Source of the DNA: CAZEFK01 sp964511405
Lineage (GTDB): Bacteria > Pseudomonadota > Alphaproteobacteria > Elsterales > Elsteraceae
Direction: 5' to 3'
NCBI GenBank assembly: GCA_964511405.1
Contig: CAZEFK010000277.1
Coordinates: forward strand, 1 to 7,993
Length of the DNA stretch: 7,993 bases
Shown: one piece after another, positions 1-6,395 of the stretch
Numbering within the stretch: position 1 is the stretch's first letter
Layout: each line of letters opens with the position of its first letter
Notes under the pieces: model-generated
The model's database searches: none
Seen by the model: only the letters and a program-made list of their open reading frames with translations
Told to the model about the DNA's origin: nothing
Translations under genes and position numbers: made by a program

Positions 1-1026
1 GATGCCGAAATTGATCCGCGCCCGCGGGTCCGCCGCATAGAAGTTCCACAGGTAGTCGCGCTCGCGGTCGGTGACCATCTCGAGCGTCAGCTCGTCATGG
101 TTGCGCAGGAAGGTCGCCCATTGGCAGTTGGCCGGAATGTCCGGCGTTTGGCGCATGATGTCGACGATCGGGTGCCGGTCCTCCTGCGCCACCGCCATGT
201 AGATCCGCGGCATCAGCGGGAAGTGGAAGGCCATGTGGCATTCGTCGCCGTCGCCGAAATAGGCGCGCACGTCCTCGGGCCACTGGTTGGCCTCGGCCAG
301 CAGCATGCGGTCGGGATAGCGCTGGTCGAGGGCGGCGCGGATCTCGCGGATGATGCCGTGGGTCTCGGGCAGGTTCTCGTTGATCGTGCCGTCGCGCTCG
401 ACCAGGTAGGGCACTGCGTCGAGACGCATGCCGTCGACCCCCATGTCCAGCCAGAAGTTCATGACGTTGAGCACCGACGACAGCACCCGCCGGTTGTCGA
501 AATTGAGGTCCGGCTGGTGGCTGAAGAAGCGGTGCCAATAGAACTGCTTGGCGGCCGGGTCCCAGGTCCAGTTCGATGGCTCGGTGTCGCTGAAGATGAT
601 GCGGGTCTCGGGCCATTTCTTGTCGGTATCGGACCAGACATAGTAATTGCGCGCCGACGAGCCGGGTGGCGCCAGGCGGCTGCGCTGAAACCACGGATGC
701 TGGTCCGAGGTGTGATTGATCACCAGCTCGGTGATGACCCGGATGTCGTGGGCATGGGCGGCGCGCACGAACTGGCGGAAATCCGCCATGCTGCCGAACT
801 GGGGATTGATGCCGCGGTAATCGGCGATGTCGTAGCCATCGTCGCGTCCCGGCGACGGATAGAACGGCAAGAGCCAGATCGCCGTGACCCCCAGCTCCTT
901 CAGATAGTCCAGCCTGGACGTCAGGCCGGCGAAGTCGCCGACGCCGTCATTGTTGGAATCAAAGAACGCCTTCACATGGGTCTGGTAGACAATCGCGTCC
1001 TTGTACCAAAGCGGATCACGGTTCAT
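1..1026 (-). CDS. treS: Trehalose synthase / maltose alpha-D-glucosyltransferase, N-terminal part (3' end beyond window)
   Basis: This GH13 enzyme interconverts trehalose and maltose in the cytoplasm and supplies maltose to the GlgE glucan pathway. The first 342 residues are present and the frame is open through position 1. Visible family features are the start MNRDPLWYKDAIVYQTHVKAF, the (beta/alpha)8 barrel motif ELVINHTSDQH (residues 100-110), the nucleophile region GMRLDAVPYL (D203), the acid/base region LLAEANQWPED (E245), and the third catalytic Asp in FLRNHDEL (D311). The ATG at 1026-1024 is in the normal place for the family and overlaps the glgE stop by 11 bp. There is no convincing Shine-Dalgarno, so translation is probably coupled to glgE. 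Many proteobacterial TreS proteins carry a C-terminal maltokinase domain; whether this one does cannot be seen. Identity is secure. Confidence 0.95.
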   Translation of the reverse strand, partial: MNRDPLWYKDAIVYQTHVKAFFDSNNDGVGDFAGLTSRLDYLKELGVTAIWLLPFYPSPGRDDGYDIADYRGINPQFGSMADFRQFVRAAHAHDIRVITELVINHTSDQHPWFQRSRLAPPGSSARNYYVWSDTDKKWPETRIIFSDTEPSNWTWDPAAKQFYWHRFFSHQPDLNFDNRRVLSSVLNVMNFWLDMGVDGMRLDAVPYLVERDGTINENLPETHGIIREIRAALDQRYPDRMLLAEANQWPEDVRAYFGDGDECHMAFHFPLMPRIYMAVAQEDRHPIVDIMRQTPDIPANCQWATFLRNHDELTLEMVTDRERDYLWNFYAADPRARINFGI

Positions 1027-3061
1027 CGGATGGTTCGCCAACAGGAATTTCGGGCGTCAGGAATTGCGGGTTGATCCGGAAGATCGCGGCGGGATTGCGT
1101 CCGGGCTCGAGCCGGAGATGCTGCCGGCCGCCGGTCCACCACCAGCTGTGCCCGAGCAGCAGATCGTCGAGCAGATAGGGGCGGTCCGGAGCCAGGCCCA
1201 GGCGGCCGAGCGGCAGGTCGATCATGGTCTCCTGAGCCTGATGAGGATCGAGGTTCACCGCCACGAACACCGCATTGGACCGGTCGGGCATGATCTTGGC
1301 ATAGAAGATCACCGCCGGGTTGTCGGCGTTGCAGAATTCCAACGTGGTCAGGTACTGGAGCGCCGGGTTGTCGCGGCGGATCCGGTTCACCGCCTGGATC
1401 AGGTCCTTGATGTGGCCGGGGCGGTCCCAGTCCCAGTGCTTGATCTCGTATTTCTCGGAATTGGCGTATTCCTCGCGGCCGGGCAACGCCGCGGCCTCGC
1501 ACAGCTCGAAACCGCTATAGACGCCATAGACCGAGGCCAGCGTCGCGGCCAGGACCAGCCGCACCATGAACCCTGGCCGGCCGCTGGTCTGCAGGTAATG
1601 CGGCAGGATATCGGGTGTGACCGGGAAGAAGTTCGGTCGGTAATATTCCTGCATGCCGCTGCGCGTCAGCTCGGTCAGGTACTCTGTCAGCTCAGCTTTG
1701 GTGTTGCGCCAGGTGAAATAAGTGTAGGACTGGGTGAAGCCCAGCTTGGCCAGCGCCTTCATCAGCTTGGGCCGGGTGAACGCCTCGGCCAGGAAGATGA
1801 CCCGGGGATTGCGCGCATGGACCTCGCGGATCAGCCATTCCCAGAACAAGAACGGCTTGGTGTGCGGGTTGTCGACGCGAAAGATCTCGACGCCCTCGGC
1901 CACCCAGAACAGCACGGCGTCCCGCAGCGCCTGCCACAGGCCGTCGGGGCCCGCACCCTCGAAGTCGACATTGACGATGTCCTGGTACTTCTTGGGCGGG
2001 TTCTCGGCGTATTTGATCGACCCGTCGGGCCGGAAGCGGATCCACTCGGGATGCGCGGCGACCCAGGGATGGTCGGGCGCGCACTGGATCGCGAAGTCGA
2101 GGGCGATCTCCAGGCCATGGCTGCGCGCTGCGGCGACCAGCCGGCGGAAATCGTCGAGCGATCCCAGCGCCGGCTCGACGGCGTCGTGGCCGCCGTCCGG
2201 CGAGCCGATGGCATAGGGGCTGCCGGGGTCGCCCGGTTCGGCGGTCAGGCTGTTGTTGCGGCCCTTGCGGTTGACCCGCCCGATCGGATGGATCGGCAGC
2301 AGGTAGAGCACGTCGAAGCCCATGTCGCGGACCGCGGGCAGGCGATCGATGCAGTCGGCGAGCGTTCCCGTCCGGCCGGGGTCGGGGCTCTGGCTGCGCG
2401 GCATGATCTCGTACCAGGCCGCGCAGCGCGCCTCGACCCGGTCGACCGCGACCTCCAGCAGGCGCGAGCGGCCGGCGTGCCGGCGGTCGTCGGCCTTGGC
2501 CATCAGGGCCCTGGTCTCGGGCGCGGTCAGCGCCGCCGCCCAGGTCAACGGGTCCTCGCCGAGGCTGTCCAGAAGCCGCTCGAGCGCGGCGCGGACCGCC
2601 CGCTCGGCGCCGGCCACCGCGTCGGCCACCAGGGCGCGGCCTTCCTGCAGGTCGAGCCGGATGTCCTGGCCGTCAGCCTGCTTGCGCCCGGTGTCGCGGA
2701 CCCAGGTGCCGAAGCGGTCGGGCCAAGCCTCGACCTGATAGCGGGTGCGGCCCAGGTGGTCGAGCCGGAAGCGCCCGCGCCAGCGGTCGTTGTCGACCAG
2801 CACCATGGGCACTTCCCGAGCCTCGGCGCCGGGCGGGATGTAGCGCAGGACCGCGCGCGCCAGGTCGTGGCCGTCCATGACGATGTCGGCCCAGACCTCG
2901 AAAACGGCGCCCTGCTCGCGCTTGACCGCGAACCGGCCGGCGTCGAGCTCGGGATGGACGGCCTCGACCAGGACGCGGGGATAGTCCCGGGGCGGCGCGT
3001 TCAATACCGGCGCGGATGGACCAGGCTGGTCGGCGCCCCGCACGACGGGTTGGTCGGGCAT
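1016..3061 (-). CDS. glgE: Alpha-1,4-glucan:maltose-1-phosphate maltosyltransferase (GlgE, GH13)
   Basis: GlgE transfers maltose from maltose-1-phosphate to the non-reducing ends of alpha-1,4-glucan, a cytoplasmic step of the TreS-Mak-GlgE-GlgB route. The 681-residue product has the usual family length. An N-terminal beta-sandwich and helical part (about 25-205) precedes the catalytic barrel. The family signature KYAENPPKKYQDIV is at 350-363, the nucleophile motif FRVDNPHTKP gives D397, and the acid/base motif FLAEAFTRPK gives E426. These two lie 29 residues apart, the spacing I recall for the characterised Streptomyces enzyme. HWDWDRPGHIKDLI (542-555) is also typical. A C-terminal beta domain follows. 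The ATG at 3061-3059 has a strong Shine-Dalgarno at 3073-3079 that overlaps the otsA stop. The 3' end overlaps treS by 11 bp. A 747-codon open frame on the opposite strand is a GC-bias shadow. Confidence 0.96.
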   Translation of the reverse strand: MPDQPVVRGADQPGPSAPVLNAPPRDYPRVLVEAVHPELDAGRFAVKREQGAVFEVWADIVMDGHDLARAVLRYIPPGAEAREVPMVLVDNDRWRGRFRLDHLGRTRYQVEAWPDRFGTWVRDTGRKQADGQDIRLDLQEGRALVADAVAGAERAVRAALERLLDSLGEDPLTWAAALTAPETRALMAKADDRRHAGRSRLLEVAVDRVEARCAAWYEIMPRSQSPDPGRTGTLADCIDRLPAVRDMGFDVLYLLPIHPIGRVNRKGRNNSLTAEPGDPGSPYAIGSPDGGHDAVEPALGSLDDFRRLVAAARSHGLEIALDFAIQCAPDHPWVAAHPEWIRFRPDGSIKYAENPPKKYQDIVNVDFEGAGPDGLWQALRDAVLFWVAEGVEIFRVDNPHTKPFLFWEWLIREVHARNPRVIFLAEAFTRPKLMKALAKLGFTQSYTYFTWRNTKAELTEYLTELTRSGMQEYYRPNFFPVTPDILPHYLQTSGRPGFMVRLVLAATLASVYGVYSGFELCEAAALPGREEYANSEKYEIKHWDWDRPGHIKDLIQAVNRIRRDNPALQYLTTLEFCNADNPAVIFYAKIMPDRSNAVFVAVNLDPHQAQETMIDLPLGRLGLAPDRPYLLDDLLLGHSWWWTGGRQHLRLEPGRNPAAIFRINPQFLTPEIPVGEPSDEP

Positions 3062-3072
3062 CCCTTCACCCC

Positions 3073-3079
3073 CCTCCTT
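3073..3079 (-). promoter_or_regulatory. Strong Shine-Dalgarno of glgE, overlapping the otsA stop codon
   Basis: The minus strand reads TAAGGAGG. The TAA is the otsA stop (3080-3078) and AAGGAGG is a near-complete anti-16S match, 11 bases before the glgE ATG. The overlap means ribosomes ending otsA sit on the glgE initiation site, which supports coupled translation. Confidence 0.8.
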
Positions 3080-4499
3080 AGGCCAGGCCGGGGACGGCGG
3101 TCAGGTTCGGCGCGCGCGGCCGCGGTTCCGGCACCGCCGCCAGCGCCGCCAGATAGGTTTTGCGCCAGGCTGCCAGGTCATGGTCGCGCAGGATCGCCAT
3201 CATGGCCCGGTAGCGGGCCTGGCGCTCGTCGATCGGCATCTTGAGCGCGACCTGCATGGCGTCGGCGACGCCCTCGCCGTCATACGGATTGACGATCAAG
3301 GCGCCGTCCAGCTGCTCGGCGGCGCCGGCGAAGCGCGACAGCACCAGGACGCCCGGATCATGGGGGTCCTGGGCTGCGACATATTCCTTGGCGACCAGGT
3401 TCATGCCGTCGCGGAACGGCGTGACCAGCCCGACCCGGGCGCCGCGATAGAGGGCCGCCAGCGCCCGCCGCGCGAACGGCCGGTTGAGGTAGCGCACCGG
3501 CATCCAGTCGAACTCGGCGAAGCGCCCGTTGATGTGGCCGCTGGCGGCTTCGAGCTGAGTGCGCAGGGCGGCGTATTCCGGCACGTCGCCGCGGCTGGGC
3601 GGCGCGATCTGGAGCAGGGTCACGCGGCCGCGATGCTCGGGATAGGCGGTCAGCAGGCACTCGAAGGCGGTGAAGCGCTCGACCAGCGCCTTGGTGTAGT
3701 CGAGCCGGTCGACGCCGATCATGAAGTGGCCGTTGCCGCTCTTGAGCAGCCGGGCGCTGATCACGGCGGCCTCGGCATCGCCGGCCAGGGCGGCGAAGCC
3801 GTCGGCGTCGATGCCGATCGGGAACACGGCGGCCCGGGCGGTGCGCCCGAAGGCGGCAACGGTGCCGTCGGGGTCGGCATGGCCGCCCGCTTCGACCTGG
3901 ACGTAGTCGGCGAGGGCGCGCAGATCGCTCGGCGCCTGGAAGCCGATCAGGTCGTAGGCAAGCAGGGCGCGCACGATGTCGGCGTGCGGCGGCAGGGTGG
4001 TCAGCACGCCCGGCGCCGGGAACGGAATGTGCAGGAAGAAGCCGATCCGGTTGTCGACGCCCATCCGGCGCATCTCCTGGGCGACGCCGATCAGGTGATA
4101 GTCGTGCACCCAGATCAGGTCGCCGGGCCTAAGCAGGCCGGCCGCCGCCCGGGCGAAGCGGCGGTTGACCGCCTGGTAGCCGCGATAGGCGGAGCGGCTG
4201 TAGACCGCCAGGTCGATCCGGTAGTGGAAGACCGGCCACAGGGTGCGGTTGGAGAAGCCCAAATAATAGTCGGCGTAGTCAGCCGGGGTCAGGTCCAGGG
4301 TCGCCAGCTCGAAGCCGTCGGCATCGGCGCGGTGCGGCTCGGCGGTGACCGTCGGCGTCGTGCGGCCGCTCCAGCCCAACCAGATGCCGCCGTCCTGGCG
4401 CAGGGCGTCGCGCAGCGCGACGGCCAAGCCGCCGGCCGCCGCCTTGCGCGTCGTCGCGACGCGATTCGACAGCACGATCAGGCGATGCCGAGCCGTCAA
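3078..4499 (-). CDS. otsA: Trehalose-6-phosphate synthase (GT20)
   Basis: OtsA joins UDP-glucose (or another NDP-glucose) and glucose-6-phosphate to give trehalose-6-phosphate in the cytoplasm. The 473-residue protein has the full set of GT20 motifs. These are SNRV with R13, the GGL loop (23-25), YYLGFSNRTLWP with Y79 and W88, WVHDYHL (130-136) with D133, FFLHIPFP with H157, GVDRLDYTK with R265 and K270, and TPFRDGMNLVAKE with D364 and E372. They run a constant +3 from the E. coli OtsA numbering as I recall it. The start is a TTG at 4499-4497. No ATG exists upstream before the in-frame stop, and the TTG lies 7 bases after an AAGGG Shine-Dalgarno. The gene starts 10 bp after DUF3309 and ends 16 bp before glgE. 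No otsB phosphatase is in the window. Confidence 0.96.
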   Translation of the reverse strand: MTARHRLIVLSNRVATTRKAAAGGLAVALRDALRQDGGIWLGWSGRTTPTVTAEPHRADADGFELATLDLTPADYADYYLGFSNRTLWPVFHYRIDLAVYSRSAYRGYQAVNRRFARAAAGLLRPGDLIWVHDYHLIGVAQEMRRMGVDNRIGFFLHIPFPAPGVLTTLPPHADIVRALLAYDLIGFQAPSDLRALADYVQVEAGGHADPDGTVAAFGRTARAAVFPIGIDADGFAALAGDAEAAVISARLLKSGNGHFMIGVDRLDYTKALVERFTAFECLLTAYPEHRGRVTLLQIAPPSRGDVPEYAALRTQLEAASGHINGRFAEFDWMPVRYLNRPFARRALAALYRGARVGLVTPFRDGMNLVAKEYVAAQDPHDPGVLVLSRFAGAAEQLDGALIVNPYDGEGVADAMQVALKMPIDERQARYRAMMAILRDHDLAAWRKTYLAALAAVPEPRPRAPNLTAVPGLA

Positions 4500-4506
4500 C
4501 GCCGGG

Positions 4507-4511
4507 CCCTT
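4507..4511 (-). promoter_or_regulatory. Shine-Dalgarno fixing the TTG start of otsA
   Basis: AAGGG lies 7 bases before the TTG at 4499 and overlaps the TAA stop of the DUF3309 gene (4512-4510), giving TAAGGG on the minus strand. It supports the non-ATG start and coupled translation with the mini-protein. Confidence 0.65.
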
Positions 4512-4662
4512 AGACGCGGCCGAGCAGGGCCAGGACCAGTACGATGATCAGGATCAATCCCAGTGTGCTGCTGGGGTAGTAGCCCCACGCCCGGCTATAG
4601 GGCCAAGTGGGCAGCGCACCGAGCAGGATCACCAGCAGGATGATCAGGAGAATCACGCTCAT
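4510..4662 (-). CDS. DUF3309 family membrane mini-protein (50 aa)
   Basis: This is a 50-residue hydrophobic protein of unknown function. It begins MSVILLIILLVILLGALPTW, followed by PYSRAWGYYPSSTLG and a second run of Leu, Ile and Val ending in LLGRV. The pattern is hydrophobic segment (3-17), a short polar turn with GALPTWPYSRAWGY, then hydrophobic segment (34-47). This matches the DUF3309 family, known to me as small proteins common in proteobacteria. Two short membrane-spanning segments forming a hairpin are likely. The ATG overlaps the topoisomerase stop as ATGA, and a GAGG Shine-Dalgarno (4673-4670) lies 7 bases upstream. The TAA stop lies inside the otsA ribosome-binding site. An EcfG-like promoter lies just upstream, inside the topoisomerase gene, so this is the first gene of a possible shorter stress transcript. 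Its role is unknown. Confidence 0.88.
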   Translation of the reverse strand: MSVILLIILLVILLGALPTWPYSRAWGYYPSSTLGLILIIVLVLALLGRV

Positions 4663-5762
4663 GGGCTGGCCTCGCGCGCGCCGTTCGGTGTTCGGTCAAC
4701 GGCTCGGGCTGAACCGGCGTTCCGGGGTACTGCGCCGGCGGTGCCGGCCAGCCGCTCGCGCAACAGGCGCAGCACGGCGGCTTCTTCGGGACCGAGAGCC
4801 GCCGTGGCGGCGGCTTCGGGAGCGTGGGCATCGAAGGCGGTGGCCAGGCTGCGGTCGCGGAAGGCCTCGAAGACCGTGGGGTGGACGTAGCATTTGCGGC
4901 AGATCGCCGGGGTGTTGCCGAGCCGGCTCGCGACATGCTCGACGGCCCGGACGATGCAGTGCGTGGCCTCGGTGCCGGTGGTCCAATCCGTCATCGCGCA
5001 CAGCGCCACGGCAGCCAGCACGGTGCCGGCCCAGGTCCGGACATCCTTCGCCGAGAAGTCCTGCCCCGCGGCGTCGCGCAGATAACCGTTGACGTCGGCG
5101 CTGTCGATGCGGTGGCGGACGCCGTCGTCGTCCACATACTGGAAGAGCTCGTAGCCGGGCAGGTCGCGGCAGTTGCGGACGATGCGCGCCAGCCGGCGGT
5201 CGGCCAGGCTGACCCGGTGCCGTTTGCCGCCCTTGCCGCGGAAGTCGAAGGTCACGGTCATGCCCTCGACCGCGACATGGCGGTCGCGCAGCGTGGTCAG
5301 GCCGAACGACCGGTTGGCACGGGCATATTCGGGATTGCCGACCCGGATCAGCGTGGCCTCCAACAGCCTGGCGATCAGGGCCAGCACCTTGGGACGGGGC
5401 AGCCCGGGCCGGGCCAGGTCGGAATCGACCGCCGCCCGGATCCGTGGCAGCGCCTCGGCGAAGGCGATCATCCGATCGTATTTGGAGCGGTCGCGTTCGG
5501 CGCGCCAGCGCGGGTGATAGCGGTACTGCTTGCGTCCCTTGGCGTCGCGGCCGGTCGCCAGCAGATGGGCGTGGGGCAGAGGGCTGATCCACACGTCGGT
5601 CCAAGCGGGCGGAATGGCCAGCGCCTTGATGCGTGCCAGCGTCGCGCGGTCGCGGATCGGCCGGCCGTCGGGGCCTCGATAGCTGAAGCCGCCGTCGCGC
5701 CGCCGGCGCCGGATGATGCCGGGCTGGTCGTCGAACCCATAGACCAGGTCGACCGGCGCCAT
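4659..5762 (-). CDS. Bacterial (poxvirus-like) DNA topoisomerase IB
   Basis: This type IB topoisomerase relaxes supercoils through a 3'-phosphotyrosyl intermediate. The 367-residue protein has the small bacterial form: an N-terminal beta domain (PGIIRRRRRDGGFSY, 14-28), then the catalytic domain. Active-site residues are R140 (LIRVGN), K177 (FRGKGGK), R242 (KDVRTWAGT), N283 (LGNTPA) and the nucleophile Y292 (CRKCYVHP). Asn replaces the His of the vaccinia enzyme, as is usual in bacterial members; from memory the positions run a constant +3 from Deinococcus TopIB. I chose the ATG at 5762 because it gives the family's normal N-terminus and lies downstream of the predicted promoter. In-frame ATGs at 5831 and 5858 lie upstream of that promoter's -35 box. 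No clear Shine-Dalgarno precedes 5762. The Ala-rich tail after about 310 is poorly conserved. The stop overlaps the DUF3309 start by 4 bp. Confidence 0.94.
   Translation of the reverse strand: MAPVDLVYGFDDQPGIIRRRRRDGGFSYRGPDGRPIRDRATLARIKALAIPPAWTDVWISPLPHAHLLATGRDAKGRKQYRYHPRWRAERDRSKYDRMIAFAEALPRIRAAVDSDLARPGLPRPKVLALIARLLEATLIRVGNPEYARANRSFGLTTLRDRHVAVEGMTVTFDFRGKGGKRHRVSLADRRLARIVRNCRDLPGYELFQYVDDDGVRHRIDSADVNGYLRDAAGQDFSAKDVRTWAGTVLAAVALCAMTDWTTGTEATHCIVRAVEHVASRLGNTPAICRKCYVHPTVFEAFRDRSLATAFDAHAPEAAATAALGPEEAAVLRLLRERLAGTAGAVPRNAGSARAVDRTPNGAREASP
4698..4723 (-). promoter_or_regulatory. Putative EcfG-type promoter for DUF3309-otsA-glgE-treS
   Basis: On the minus strand GGAAC (4723-4719) is followed by 17 bases and CGTT (4701-4698). 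This is a full match to the EcfG consensus of the alphaproteobacterial general stress response. It lies inside the 3' coding end of topoisomerase IB, so transcription would begin near 4690, about 30 bases before the DUF3309 ATG. The match is seen directly; the activity is inferred. Confidence 0.65.
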
Positions 5763-5799
5763 GTCCGGGCCAACGATGGGGACGTGGGGACGGTTCGCC

Positions 5800-5825
5800 G
5801 GAACTGCCCGGCCGCGGGTGCCGTT
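5800..5825 (+). promoter_or_regulatory. Putative EcfG-type promoter for the phasin-like gene (plus-strand reading of the same palindrome)
   Basis: GGAAC (5800-5804) is followed by 17 bases and CGTT (5822-5825), a full EcfG consensus match. Transcription would start near 5833, about 50 bases before the ATG at 5883, and the leader contains the AAGGGAG ribosome-binding site. Confidence 0.68.
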
Positions 5826-5827
5826 CC
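5802..5827 (-). promoter_or_regulatory. Putative EcfG-type promoter for topoisomerase IB (minus-strand reading of a palindrome)
   Basis: On the minus strand GGAAC (5827-5823) is followed by 18 bases and GTT (5804-5802), read as AGTT against the consensus CGTT. Transcription would start near 5795, leaving a leader of about 30 bases before the ATG at 5762. Its -35 box is the complement of the -10 end of the plus-strand promoter. Confidence 0.6.
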
Positions 5828-5867
5828 CCATGCTGCGCTGCAACAAGAGGCGGCGCATGGCAACGGC

Positions 5868-5874
5868 AAGGGAG
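5868..5874 (+). promoter_or_regulatory. Shine-Dalgarno deciding the start of the phasin-like gene
   Basis: AAGGGAG lies 8 bases before the ATG at 5883. It picks this start over the long in-frame extension upstream, which runs antisense through topoisomerase IB and has no independent support. Confidence 0.8.
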
Positions 5875-5882
5875 ACGACAGC

Positions 5883-6320
5883 ATGGCCGAACGGACCCCG
5901 ACGGAGCAGACTGCAGACGTGGTCGGCACGTTCGCCGACGCCGGACGCCAGGTCGTGACGCTGGCGACCGATCGGACCCAGGAAGGGTTGCGCCAGTCTG
6001 TGTCGGCCTATGAGAGTGCGCTGAGGGGCCTGGGTGGCCGCGGCGCCGACGGCAATGACGCCGGCCGCGGCCTGACCCAGGCCGTCGTCGACGAGATGAT
6101 CGGCTTCACCGGCGCATCGCTGGAGCATACGGCGCGCTTCGCCCATGCGTTCTGGGGCGCGCGGACGCTGGCCGATCTGGTCGCCGCCCAGATGCGCTGG
6201 GGCTGCGCGCTGTTCGAGGAGGGCCTCGGCCGCAGCACCCGGATCGCGACCATCGGCATGCGCCGGGCGGCCCGCTCGGTGACCGTGGCCGACGACCGGC
6301 TGCGTCGGCCGGCGGCGTAA
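5883..6320 (+). CDS. Phasin-like small helical protein
   Basis: The 145-residue protein has no signal peptide or membrane segment and is probably mostly helical. After a polar N-terminus and a Gly-rich linker (49-63), residues 67-130 show a phasin-type pattern. It includes FTGASLEHTARFAHAFWGARTLADLV, written here only as motif positions 74-100, then a Gln-containing helix AAQMRWGCALFEEGL (101-115) and a basic end. Phasins coat polyhydroxyalkanoate granules, but many short alphaproteobacterial phasin-like proteins have no proven granule role, so granule binding is inference. The start is fixed by the Shine-Dalgarno at 5868-5874, and the gene is divergent from topoisomerase IB across a shared putative EcfG promoter. 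That points to stress-induced expression. Family assignment is moderate because it rests on pattern, not a full motif. Confidence 0.7.
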   Translation: MAERTPTEQTADVVGTFADAGRQVVTLATDRTQEGLRQSVSAYESALRGLGGRGADGNDAGRGLTQAVVDEMIGFTGASLEHTARFAHAFWGARTLADLVAAQMRWGCALFEEGLGRSTRIATIGMRRAARSVTVADDRLRRPAA

Positions 6321-6356
6321 GCGGCGATGCCGCTGGGGCGCTGACGTCGTAGCGGA

Positions 6357-6391
6357 GCGGCCGGGCCCGGCGCGATGCCGGGCCCGGCCGC
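6357..6391. terminator. Perfect 15-bp GC hairpin between convergent genes
   Basis: The arms 6357-6371 and 6377-6391 are exact reverse complements (GCGGCCGGGCCCGGC and its partner) around a 5-base loop, GCGAT. It lies 36 bases after the phasin-like stop and 4 bases beyond the end of the convergent gene at 6396. No T-run follows on either strand, so it is not a textbook intrinsic terminator. It may still act as a two-way terminator or as a 3'-end stabiliser. Confidence 0.6.
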
Positions 6392-6395
6392 AGCC

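Noticed and set aside
97..1074. 325-codon plus-strand open frame opposite treS
   Set aside because: Shadow of treS; the composition is typical of a GC-rich antisense frame.
1001..3244. 747-codon plus-strand open frame opposite glgE
   Set aside because: It is antisense to a gene with all catalytic motifs, has no recognisable domain and no ribosome-binding site, and is explained by high G+C suppressing stop codons.
3396..3440. GGAAC words inside otsA on the plus strand as further EcfG promoters
   Set aside because: No CGTT at 16-17 bases, and they face antisense inside a gene. Other GGAAC words elsewhere (near 3826, 4025, 7862 and several on the minus strand) fail the same spacing test.
3180..4547. 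455-codon plus-strand open frame opposite otsA
   Set aside because: Low-complexity Gly/Ala/Arg/Val composition with no family pattern; a GC-bias shadow of otsA.
4824..5882. Long in-frame N-terminal extension of the phasin-like protein
   Set aside because: It runs antisense through topoisomerase IB and past the promoter; the Shine-Dalgarno at 5868-5874 places the start at 5883.
5763..6146. N-terminal extension of topoisomerase IB to 6146 or to ATGs at 5831 or 5858
   Set aside because: The extra residues do not resemble the family's N-terminus, the longest form overlaps the phasin-like gene, and the alternative ATGs lie upstream of the predicted promoter.
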